Below are positions 1-7,284 of a DNA stretch of 14,735 bases, piece by piece. The stretch comes from Candidatus Sulfopaludibacter sp. SbA3 (GTDB lineage Bacteria; Acidobacteriota; Terriglobia; Bryobacterales; Bryobacteraceae): the NCBI GenBank assembly GCA_945900935.1, contig CAMDKT010000064.1, positions 1 through 14,735 of the forward strand, given 5' to 3'. The position numbers were made by a program, and so were the translations under genes. The notes below the pieces were generated by a model that worked only from the letters and a program-made list of their open reading frames with translations, did no database searches and was not told where the DNA came from. Numbering within the stretch: the first letter of the stretch is position 1; the number at the start of each line of letters is the position of its first letter.

Positions 1-3000
1 GGAGCCACATTCGGCCCGGCGAACTGCACGTGATTCAACGCATTGAAGTTTTCAAACCGGAACTGCGCGTTGAAGCGCTCCTTGATCTTGAAGTTCTTGA
101 ACATCGAGATGTCGAAGTTATTAATGCCATCGGCGCGAACGCCGGTGAAGCGGGTGCTGAGCGTTTGGATGTTGTTGGCCAGCACTTGCGCCGAGTTGCG
201 GTTAAAGCCGGCGTCCGTGTTGAACCAGCGCTCGGCGCGCCGCTTGCTGACGGGCAGTTCGATGTCCTGCAGTCTTCCGTTGAAGATGGCGTTGCCGAAG
301 CCCAGCGCGTCGCCAGTCTGGCCTTCAAACCAGCCCTGCATCTGCCAGCCGCCAAGCACCGCATTGGCGATATACGGCATCGCCGCGCCCCACCGGCGGC
401 CTTTGCCGAACGGGAACTCATAGATCGAACTTAATACGAAGCGGTTCGTGAAGTCGAGATCGGAAACGACCTCCTCCAGCACCGAATCGGTCTCGTTGCG
501 GTAGGCGGTGGCCTCCATAAACTTTGAATACGTCCAGCTCAATTGGAAGCTCAAGCCCTTGCTCATGCGTTTCTCCGCCGCGACTTGCAGCGAATGGTAG
601 TAGGAGTAGCCGGCGGGGAAGGTGCTGGTAATGCCGGTGAACTGCGGATAAGGCCGGAGCAGTTGCGAGACGCCAACGGTCTGATTGGCGAGGCCGGTGC
701 CGACGAAGGCGGCGATACCTGCGAACGGGTTCGGGACTTGGCGGCTCAGGAAATCGATTGCCGGTTGATCTCGCGACGCCGACGTCGAGAGATACTCGCG
801 CGGGATGGGATTCAACTCGCGGCTCACGGCGAGTTTTGCGGCGCGGTTGCCGACATAGGCCGTGTCAATGACAACGCCGCCGGGCAGTTGGCGCTGCACG
901 GAGAACGACCAGCGCTGGTTGTATGGATTGATAGGCTTGCTGTTGAAGAAGCTGACGGCGCGGCCGAGGAAGGTCGACAGCCCGGCGGAGGCACCGGAGG
1001 AGGTCTCAACGCCATTGGGGAACGGATTGCGCAGGGTGCCGATGTAGGTCTGCCCGTTATCGAGCGTCGGAATGAGGTTGGTCGGTTGATTGAAGACGCC
1101 CTGGTTCACGTCCACTTTATCGACGCCGATGACGTCGTAAAAAATGCCGTAGCCGACGCGAATGACGGTGCGGGGATTCAGTGTATAGGCGAGGCCGACG
1201 CGGGGGGCGAAGTTGTTTTTGTCGGCTCCCCACAACTGGTTCGGCTGTCCGCCGACACCGGCGAAGAGCAGCCCGCCGGTGGTCTTGAAGGCAGAAGCCG
1301 GGACTTGCGGAATGGGGGAGCGGGCGTAGTTTGCCGCGGCCTGCTGGGAGACTGGACTGGCGGTGGAGAAATCGAAGTTGCGAATGGAGCGGTTGTAGCG
1401 TTCACCGGTGGGTTTTTCGTATTCGTAGCGTAGGCCGAGATTGAGCGTAAGCTTCGACGTGATTCGCCAGTCATCCTGTACGAAGATGCCCCAATAGCTG
1501 CTCTCCTGGGCCGACGACGCGTTGTTGTTAATAGTGCCGCCGCTGGGGATGCCGAACATCATGGAGGCCATACCCTGGCCGATGGGGGCGGCGGGCGCGT
1601 TGTCCAGCGGGCCGCGGGTGTAGACGCCGGCGAAGAGCAACTGCGGCGCGGCGAAGCCGTAGTTAAACGCTGTCTCTCGCATGAGCCGGTATTCGACGCC
1701 GTATTTGGTGCTGTGGCGTCCGGAGATCTTGGTGAGCGTCGCGGCGGCGGTGCTGTAATTCGTTGCGCCGTTTGTACCGCCGTTGTTGCTGAGCGCTGTG
1801 TAGACCGAGCCGTCCACTTGCACGCTGGGGAAGGCGATGCCGTTCGGCCCCAGGCGGTTGACGATGTTGGTGACGAGGCTGGCCGGGAGGCCGAGCGAAG
1901 TGAGGTCGAAACCCTGGCTGCCGCGGCTGTTGATGTTGCTTTCGAAGGTGATGCCGTAGCGAACGTTTAGAAGCAGGCCGGGGCTGAAGACATGCACATC
2001 ATCGACGACGGCGCCCCACCCGGTGCGATCGGTCAAGTCAATGTTGGTGATGGTGCCGAGTGAATCGGTGCTGTTGTCGTGCTGCTGATTGAACCAGCGG
2101 AAGAAGAAGCGGTTTTTCGAGGAAATGGTGTGATCGACGCGGCTGGTATAGATGTAGTTTTCGCGGTTGATCTTTTGGGTGTTGAAGAAGTTGTTGGTCT
2201 CTTCGGCGTTTTGACCGGGCTGATTTGGCGCCGGGTAGAAGTTGGCGATTTTGACGCCGGCGGGATCCAGACGGCTGGCCGGGACGATGTTGTTCGGCAG
2301 CGGCTGGCGGGAGAAGCGGCCGTTGGGGGCGGGGACGGTGGTGTTGGGATCGTAGACCTGATAGCGGGCGCCGAGGCGGAGGAGGGCGGAGAAATCGCCG
2401 CGGCGCTGTTCGGCTGTTGGCACGGTGCCGGTGAAGGTGAGGTTGCGGTTGATCAGTAAGTCCTCAAAGCCGAAGGTCCAAAAGGTACGATTTTGGCCGT
2501 TGTAGACTTTGGGAATTGTCAGCGGCCCGGTCATCGTCGCGCCCCAGCGGCGGTGGAGCCAAGTGGGGATCTGGCGGTCGCGATCCTGTTGGGAAAGGTT
2601 GTTTTTGGGGTCGTAGAGGAACCGGTTGGTGAACCAGGGAACGGCGCGGATATCGGAATGATCGAAGAAAAAGGTGCCGTGGGGGCTGTTGGTGCCGGAC
2701 TTCATGCTGACGTTGGTGGTGGCGCCGACGGAGTGGCCGATGGAGGCGTCGTAGGCGGAGGTATTGACCTTGAATTCCTGGACCAGATCCTGGGGCGGGG
2801 AGAAGGCGGCGCTTCGATTGGTCATGACGGGCGAGCCGTCGACAGTGGCCTCACTGCCGTTGGTGCGTGTGCCGTTGACGATAATCCCGGTGGCGCCGCC
2901 GGCGTCCATGGCATTGCCGGCGCTGCGTCCGCCGGCGGCCAGCACGCCCGCGCTGAGGCGGGTTAGATAGAACGGATTGCCGCCGACGACGGGGAGTTCC

Positions 3001-3428
3001 TGGACGCGGCGCTGGTCCATGACGAGGCCGATGCTGGCTGTGGAGGTGTCCAGGAGCGGCGTCTCACCGGTGACTTGGACGGACTCGGCGACATCGCCCA
3101 GGCTGAGCGAGAAGTCGAGCGTGATGCGGTCGCCGACCCGGAGCTGGACGCGTTCGCGGACGGCCTTTTTGAAGCCGGCGGCTTCCACGGTAATGGTGTA
3201 GACGCCGGAAATGAGGTAGGGAATTTCGAAGCTGCCGCTGTCATTGGTCTGCGAAGCCACTACGGCATTGGTGGCGGTATTGAGGGCGCGAACGGTAGCG
3301 CCGGCGATGAGCGCGCCGGTGGGGTCGGCAGTGCGGCCGATGATGGAGGCGCGGGATTCCTGGGCGTGTGCGGGGGCCGCGGCCAGACAGAGTAGCGCGA
3401 CGGCCCATAGCCGGGATGAAAGTTGCAT
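1..3428 (-). CDS. TonB-dependent receptor, Oar-like, with carboxypeptidase-regulatory-like domain (3' end cut by window edge)
   Basis: Outer-membrane TonB-dependent transporter or adhesin-like receptor; its ligand cannot be told from sequence. I translated the minus strand from the ATG at 3428-3426 and found one open frame to the left edge, about 1142 codons with no stop. Residues 1-22 form a signal peptide ending in AHA before Gln23. Residues 25-115 look like a carboxypeptidase-regulatory-like (CarboxypepD_reg) domain, with the pattern GRTADPTGALIAGATV and NDSGSFEIPYL. A plug-like domain follows at about 120-245, including IIVNGTRTNGSEATVDGSP and EFKVNTSAYDASIG. The rest is rich in aromatic and Asn/Gly residues, as expected of a beta barrel. 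The last visible residues, with FRFENFNALNHVQF near the edge, are typical of the barrel end in acidobacterial receptors, so only a few tens of codons should be missing. GGAGG at 3434-3438 lies 5 bases before the ATG. It is divergent from the sugar gene cluster, and a functional link is not shown. Confidence 0.9.
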   Translation of the reverse strand, partial: MQLSSRLWAVALLCLAAAPAHAQESRASIIGRTADPTGALIAGATVRALNTATNAVVASQTNDSGSFEIPYLISGVYTITVEAAGFKKAVRERVQLRVGDRITLDFSLSLGDVAESVQVTGETPLLDTSTASIGLVMDQRRVQELPVVGGNPFYLTRLSAGVLAAGGRSAGNAMDAGGATGIIVNGTRTNGSEATVDGSPVMTNRSAAFSPPQDLVQEFKVNTSAYDASIGHSVGATTNVSMKSGTNSPHGTFFFDHSDIRAVPWFTNRFLYDPKNNLSQQDRDRQIPTWLHRRWGATMTGPLTIPKVYNGQNRTFWTFGFEDLLINRNLTFTGTVPTAEQRRGDFSALLRLGARYQVYDPNTTVPAPNGRFSRQPLPNNIVPASRLDPAGVKIANFYPAPNQPGQNAEETNNFFNTQKINRENYIYTSRVDHTISSKNRFFFRWFNQQHDNSTDSLGTITNIDLTDRTGWGAVVDDVHVFSPGLLLNVRYGITFESNINSRGSQGFDLTSLGLPASLVTNIVNRLGPNGIAFPSVQVDGSVYTALSNNGGTNGATNYSTAAATLTKISGRHSTKYGVEYRLMRETAFNYGFAAPQLLFAGVYTRGPLDNAPAAPIGQGMASMMFGIPSGGTINNNASSAQESSYWGIFVQDDWRITSKLTLNLGLRYEYEKPTGERYNRSIRNFDFSTASPVSQQAAANYARSPIPQVPASAFKTTGGLLFAGVGGQPNQLWGADKNNFAPRVGLAYTLNPRTVIRVGYGIFYDVIGVDKVDVNQGVFNQPTNLIPTLDNGQTYIGTLRNPFPNGVETSSGASAGLSTFLGRAVSFFNSKPINPYNQRWSFSVQRQLPGGVVIDTAYVGNRAAKLAVSRELNPIPREYLSTSASRDQPAIDFLSRQVPNPFAGIAAFVGTGLANQTVGVSQLLRPYPQFTGITSTFPAGYSYYHSLQVAAEKRMSKGLSFQLSWTYSKFMEATAYRNETDSVLEEVVSDLDFTNRFVLSSIYEFPFGKGRRWGAAMPYIANAVLGGWQMQGWFEGQTGDALGFGNAIFNGRLQDIELPVSKRRAERWFNTDAGFNRNSAQVLANNIQTLSTRFTGVRADGINNFDISMFKNFKIKERFNAQFRFENFNALNHVQFAGPNVA

Positions 3429-3472
3429 GAAGACCTCCGATTTAAAGCTCATTATATATACTAGAATTTGGA
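3429..3472. promoter_or_regulatory. 44-bp divergent intergenic region with promoter-like boxes for both directions
   Basis: On the minus strand, a perfect TATAAT (plus-strand attata at 3451-3456) lies 22 bases before the receptor ATG. A weak -35-like TTCTCA (plus 3474-3479) sits 17 bases further up, inside the first codons of the divergent gene. On the plus strand, TATACT at 3457-3462 would place the start of transcription only a few bases before the ATG at 3473, and no good Shine-Dalgarno is seen there. The plus-strand mRNA may therefore be leaderless or nearly so. The two -10 elements are adjacent, so the two promoters probably compete. Boxes were found by eye; transcription starts are not known. 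Confidence 0.5.
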
Positions 3473-4630
3473 ATGAGAATCGTAGTCGCGGGTTTGTGGC
3501 ACCTGGGAACTGTGACGGCGGGGTGCTTGGCGTCAGCGGGTCACGACGTCATAGGGTTGGATGAAGACGCGGCGCTGGTTGCGCGGTTGCGCGCGGGGGA
3601 ATTGCCGGTAGCCGAGCCGGGTTTGCAGGAAATCGTGCAGGCGGAATTGGCCAGCGGGCGGTTGCGATTCTCGGATTCGTTCGCGGAGGCGGCGGGGGCT
3701 GAAGTCGTCTGGGTGACCTACGACACGCCGGTGGATGACGAGGACCGGGCCGATATCGAATTTGTTCATACCCGGGCGCTGCGGCTGGCGGAGCAAATGT
3801 CCGAAGGCGCGGTATTGCTGGTGAGTTCGCAGATGCCGGTGGGATCGATTGCGCGGTTGGAACGGGAGATTGGCGGGCGCGTGCGGGTTGCCTGTTCGCC
3901 GGAGAATTTGCGGCTGGGCAAGGCGCTGCAGGTATTCCGGTCGCCGGACCGCGTGGTGGTTGGCGTGCGCGACGCGGAGACGCGGGCGATACTGGAGGGC
4001 GTCTGGGCGCCTTTTGCGCCTCGCATGGAGTGGATGTCGGTGGAGTCGGCGGAGATGACCAAGCACGCCATCAACTCATTCCTGGCGACTTCGATTTGCT
4101 TCATCAACGAGATCGCCACGCTGTGCGAGCGCACGGGTGCGGACGCGTTGGAAGTGGAGCGAGGGTTGAAATCGGATCTGCGCATCGGACCGGGATCGTA
4201 TTTGCACGCGGGCGGGGCGTTTGCGGGCGGGACGCTGGCGCGGCGGATGCGGGAAGTATTTCCATCGCTAGATGGACGAACGATTGCGGTGTTGGGGCTA
4301 ACGTATAAGCCGGGGACGAATACGCTGCGGCGATCCTCGGCGGTGGAGGCAGCGGAGTATTTGCACGGGCAAGGGGCGCGGGTACAGGCGTTCGACCCGC
4401 AGATTTCCGAGCTGCCGGAGTCTCTGCGGGACGTGATGCAATTGGCGGCGAGCGTGCCGGAGGCGCTAAACGGTGCGGACGCCATGGTGGTAATGACGCC
4501 GTGTCCGGAGTTTTGGGACATGAGAGCGGAATGGGCGCGAGGAATCGTCTTCGACGCCGCGCGTTTTTTGGAAGCTACACTGCGGGGACTACCGGGTTTG
4601 CAATATTTTTCGATAGGGAGGGCGCTTTGA
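3473..4630 (+). CDS. UDP-glucose/GDP-mannose dehydrogenase-family protein lacking the catalytic-cysteine motif
   Basis: Homologous to nucleotide-sugar 6-dehydrogenases, which oxidise an NDP-hexose to the uronate in two NAD-dependent steps. The 385 residues begin with a Rossmann fold carrying GLWHLG (residues 7-12) in place of the usual GxGYVG. Next come TPVDDEDRAD (85-94), SPENLRLG (142-149, keeping the Glu), PDRVVVG (158-164), MTKHAINSFLA (195-205, keeping Lys197 and Asn201) and GLTYKPGTNTLRRSS (275-289) of the C-terminal UDP-binding domain. The usual GGxCFPKD is replaced by GGTLARRM (252-259), so the nucleophilic Cys and the following Lys and Asp are absent. The helical stretch that normally separates this motif from the GLxxKP domain is about 40 residues shorter than expected, which agrees with a total length below the usual 430-450. 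It is translationally coupled to the SDR downstream. Family membership is certain; dehydrogenase activity is doubtful. Confidence 0.85.
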   Translation: MRIVVAGLWHLGTVTAGCLASAGHDVIGLDEDAALVARLRAGELPVAEPGLQEIVQAELASGRLRFSDSFAEAAGAEVVWVTYDTPVDDEDRADIEFVHTRALRLAEQMSEGAVLLVSSQMPVGSIARLEREIGGRVRVACSPENLRLGKALQVFRSPDRVVVGVRDAETRAILEGVWAPFAPRMEWMSVESAEMTKHAINSFLATSICFINEIATLCERTGADALEVERGLKSDLRIGPGSYLHAGGAFAGGTLARRMREVFPSLDGRTIAVLGLTYKPGTNTLRRSSAVEAAEYLHGQGARVQAFDPQISELPESLRDVMQLAASVPEALNGADAMVVMTPCPEFWDMRAEWARGIVFDAARFLEATLRGLPGLQYFSIGRAL

Positions 4631-5490
4631 GATTATTGGGAAAGCGGGCCGTCGTAACGGGTGCGAGCCAGGGGTTGGGGCTGGCAATTGCGCGTGTCTT
4701 TTTAGCCGAAGGGGCAAGCGTGTTGATCTGCGCCCGCAACGCGGCGGAGTTGGAAACGGCGCGGCAGGAGCTGGACGCGGCCCATCCGGGCAAGGTGTTT
4801 GCGGAACGCTGCGACGTTGGGAAGGCGGCAGACGTGGACGGCTTCGCGGCGGCCGCGGCCCGGCTATTGGGCGGCGTGGACATACTGGTTTGCAACGCGG
4901 GTGTTCAAGGGCCGAAGGGTCCGATTGACAACGTGGATTGGGATGCGTGGCTACAGGTAATTCAAATCAACCTGACGGGGACGGTCTACTGTTGCCGGGC
5001 GTTTCTGCCGCAACTGCGGGAGTCTTCGCGGGGGAAGATATTGGTTATCTCTGGCGGCGGGGCCACTAAGCCGATGCCGAACCTAAGCGCGTACGCGGCG
5101 TCAAAGGCGGGAGTTGTCCGCTTTGCCGAGACGCTGGCGGAGGAGTTGAAGGCGGAGGGAATCGATGTCAACTCGATTGCGCCAGGGGCGCTGAATACGC
5201 GGATGCTGGACGAAATTCTGGAAGCGGGTCCCGATGTTGTGGGCGAGAGGTACTATCAGTCGGCAGTTAAGCAGCGCGACTCGGGCGGAGCGTCGCCGGA
5301 GTTGGGCGGAAAGTTGTGTGCGTATCTGGCTTCGTCCGCGGGTGACGGCATCACGGGGCGGCTGATCAGCGCGCAATGGGATCCGTGGGAACGGATGGAG
5401 TCGTTCAAAGAGGAGATGCGGGCGACCGATGTTTACACGCTGCGGCGGATTATTCCGGCGGAGCGGGGGAAGACTTGGGAAGACGTCTAA
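4627..5490 (+). CDS. Short-chain dehydrogenase/reductase (SDR) with distinctive C-terminal tail
   Basis: Classical SDR of 287 residues, an NAD(P)-dependent oxidoreductase probably acting on a sugar or sugar nucleotide. Visible motifs are the cofactor site TGASQGLG (11-18), CNAG (89-92), Asn115 in the NLTG region, Ser142, and the catalytic Tyr156 and Lys160 in YAASK. I chose the TTG at 4627, which overlaps the previous gene's TGA (TTGA). GGGAGGG at 4616-4622 is well placed before it, and the Rossmann strand begins right after. An upstream start at 4501 in the same frame would lie inside the preceding gene and add unlikely sequence. After the fold there is an unusual tail (residues 249-287) with AQWDPWE and YTLRRI, not seen in typical SDRs. 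Its stop overlaps the stop of the convergent epimerase gene. The substrate is unknown; the context suggests modification of an activated heptose. Confidence 0.88.
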   Translation: MRLLGKRAVVTGASQGLGLAIARVFLAEGASVLICARNAAELETARQELDAAHPGKVFAERCDVGKAADVDGFAAAAARLLGGVDILVCNAGVQGPKGPIDNVDWDAWLQVIQINLTGTVYCCRAFLPQLRESSRGKILVISGGGATKPMPNLSAYAASKAGVVRFAETLAEELKAEGIDVNSIAPGALNTRMLDEILEAGPDVVGERYYQSAVKQRDSGGASPELGGKLCAYLASSAGDGITGRLISAQWDPWERMESFKEEMRATDVYTLRRIIPAERGKTWEDV

Positions 5491-6440
5491 CGGCGATCGG
5501 CAACCCAGGGGTTTTGTTGTAGATACTCGACTGTTTTGATGACTGCTTGCTGAATGGTCAACTTCGGTTCCCAGCCGAGCGCGCGAACCTTTTTCGTTTC
5601 CAGGAAAATGAACGGATTGTCGCCGATCCAGCCGCGATCACCGCCGGTGAAATCGAGTTGCGGGTTCACGCCGAGGTGCCTTGTAATCCAGCCGATGGAA
5701 TCGGTCACCTGGCAGTACTCGTTTGTTCCCAGATTAAAGAGATTGACCTTGTCCTTGGCCTTATCGAGAGTAAGCAGAATCGCATCGAGGCAGTCCTGCA
5801 CGTAGAGATAACTCTTCCGCTGTTTCCCGTTGCCGAGGACGCGGAGGCGCGAGGGATCGGCGGCCAGGGACTTATAGAAATCGAGGACGTGGCCGTGGGT
5901 GTAACGCTCGCCGAGGATAGAGACGAATCGGTAGATAAAGCCTTCGAAGCCGAAGCTCTCGCAGTAGGCGGAGATGAGTCCTTCGGCGCTGACTTTGGAG
6001 GCACCGTAGAGCGAGGTTTGCACTGGGAACGGGGCGTCTTCGGGGGTGGGGATAATGGGCGACTCGCCATAGACGGAACCGGTGGAAGAAAACGCGATGC
6101 GTTTGACGCCGTTGCGGCGCATGGCTTCCAGAACATTCCAGGTGGCGATGATGTTCTGCTCGAGATCGCGGCGGGGGTGATCGGGGCCGAAGCGGACGTC
6201 GGCGTTGGCGGCGAAGTGAACGGCGAGATCGACACCGGCGGCGGACTCGACCAGGGCGTCGAGGTCGAGCAGATCGTGTTCGCGTAGGGTGAAAAGCGGG
6301 TTTTCCTTGGCATTGACCAGGAATTCCGGCTGGCCGGTGGAGAGGTTATCCACTCCGATGACGGTGTGGCCGAGGGAGAGCAGACGATCCGTGAGAGAGC
6401 TGCCGATGAAGCCGGCGGCGCCGGTGACAAGTACGCGCAT
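5487..6440 (-). CDS. NAD-dependent epimerase/dehydratase (extended SDR, UDP-glucose 4-epimerase-like)
   Basis: Extended SDR acting on nucleotide sugars, 317 residues, the usual length for GalE-type enzymes. Motifs seen are the NAD-binding GAAGFIG (7-13), acidic Asp31 after the second strand, HFAANADV (75-82), SSTGSVYG (118-125) and the catalytic Tyr145 and Lys149 in YGASK. Most likely it is a 4-epimerase or related sugar-nucleotide epimerase, but the exact reaction cannot be assigned. The ATG at 6440 lies 4 bases after the TAA of the upstream glycosyltransferase gene, so the two form one minus-strand unit. No strong Shine-Dalgarno is seen, which suggests translational coupling. The TAG (plus 5487-5489) overlaps the TAA of the convergent SDR. 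The pair sits between two plus-strand blocks of the same sugar cluster and may supply or modify a sugar for the same glycan. Confidence 0.88.
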   Translation of the reverse strand: MRVLVTGAAGFIGSSLTDRLLSLGHTVIGVDNLSTGQPEFLVNAKENPLFTLREHDLLDLDALVESAAGVDLAVHFAANADVRFGPDHPRRDLEQNIIATWNVLEAMRRNGVKRIAFSSTGSVYGESPIIPTPEDAPFPVQTSLYGASKVSAEGLISAYCESFGFEGFIYRFVSILGERYTHGHVLDFYKSLAADPSRLRVLGNGKQRKSYLYVQDCLDAILLTLDKAKDKVNLFNLGTNEYCQVTDSIGWITRHLGVNPQLDFTGGDRGWIGDNPFIFLETKKVRALGWEPKLTIQQAVIKTVEYLQQNPWVADRR

Positions 6441-6444
6441 TATC

Positions 6445-7233
6445 TTATTTTGAGCTTCCGGCGGCTTGGCGAAACTCCGCGAATTCGCCGGGGCGAATGG
6501 CGGCGAGCCGGCGGCGGATGCGAAGGATGTCCTTCATGTTCTGGATGTTGCCGGAAACGAGATCGAGCCGGGAGTCGGCGTCATCGCGCCAGCGAATGGG
6601 GACCTGCTCCATTTTCGCGCCCATACGGAGCGCGAGGGCGAGGATTTCCACATCGTACATGTAGCCGTCAATTTCCTGGATGGCAAAAATCGCCTTAGCC
6701 AAATCATGCCGGAAGAACTTGAATCCGCACTGCGTGTCGGCGACGCCTGGCAGCCCGATGAAGGACTGCATGACGAAATAGAATGCCCTGGCACCGAGTC
6801 GCCGGTAGAGCGGTTGTGGTTTCTCAATTGTCGATTCTCCGCGAGCGCGAGTACCGATTACGAGATCCGCTTTGCCGCGCAAAAACGGGAGAAATTTGTC
6901 GAACTCGTCGATTGGCACCTTGTTGTCGGCGTCGGCAAATCCAATGATGACGCCGGTGGCCTTTTCGACACCGAGGCGGATGCCGCGGCCTTTGCCGGAG
7001 CGCCGCTCACTACCGATGACGAGGATGCCGGGGATTTCTCCCGCCAATTTTCGCGACTCCTCGCGGGTACCGTCGTTACCGTCGGCGGAGACAATGATTT
7101 GGGACGAAAGGCCGCGGGACTGAAAATACCGATGCGCTTCCCGCACCGTATTGGTGATCGTCTTTGATTCGTTATAGGCGGGGAGAATGAGCGAAATATC
7201 GGGCTGCAACGCGGTTCCGATGTTCCTTTCCAC
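6445..7233 (-). CDS. Family 2 glycosyltransferase, ALG5-like (polyprenyl-phosphate sugar synthase type)
   Basis: Cytoplasmic GT-A fold glycosyltransferase of 262 residues. N-terminal motifs are ISLILPAYNES (13-23), the nucleotide-binding SADGNDGTRE (49-58) and GKGRGIRLG (80-88), then the metal-binding DAD (101-103) in FADADNKVP. Further on come DTQCGFKFF (166-174), GYMYDVEIL (190-198) and RWRDDADSR (214-222). This order matches dolichyl-phosphate beta-glucosyltransferase-like enzymes, which transfer a sugar from a nucleotide to a polyprenyl phosphate. No transmembrane helix follows the catalytic domain, so it would bind the membrane only peripherally. The start is taken as GTG at 7233; no convincing ribosome site precedes it, and a TTG at codon 9 is an alternative. 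It is first in a two-gene unit with the epimerase. The donor and acceptor are not known. Confidence 0.85.
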   Translation of the reverse strand: MERNIGTALQPDISLILPAYNESKTITNTVREAHRYFQSRGLSSQIIVSADGNDGTREESRKLAGEIPGILVIGSERRSGKGRGIRLGVEKATGVIIGFADADNKVPIDEFDKFLPFLRGKADLVIGTRARGESTIEKPQPLYRRLGARAFYFVMQSFIGLPGVADTQCGFKFFRHDLAKAIFAIQEIDGYMYDVEILALALRMGAKMEQVPIRWRDDADSRLDLVSGNIQNMKDILRIRRRLAAIRPGEFAEFRQAAGSSK

Positions 7234-7284
7234 CTATTCAGCATACAATGAGAGCTTGCGCCAAGTGGAGGAATTACATCAAAC
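7234..7284. promoter_or_regulatory. 51-bp divergent intergenic region, likely promoter of the heptose operon
   Basis: This gap separates the divergent glycosyltransferase and oxidoreductase genes. A plus-strand TACAAT at 7244-7249 resembles a -10 box and would give a leader of about 30 bases, but no good -35 is present at the right distance. GGAGG at 7267-7271 is the ribosome site of the plus-strand operon, 13 bases before the GTG. For the minus direction I see no convincing promoter boxes. Confidence 0.35.

Noticed and set aside
543..1433. Plus-strand open frame of 296 codons
   Set aside because: It is in exact mirror register with the receptor gene on the other strand, which has a signal peptide and recognisable domains. 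Its Gly/Ala/Glu/Val-rich translation is the usual antisense shadow in GC-rich DNA.
2493..2966. Plus-strand open frame of 157 codons, and similar ones at 2079-2459 and 3075-3395
   Set aside because: Same mirror register of the receptor gene, with no recognisable motifs or ribosome sites.
3766..4521. Minus-strand open frame of 251 codons opposite the dehydrogenase-like gene
   Set aside because: The plus strand carries clear family motifs throughout; the minus translation is low-complexity and matches nothing I know.
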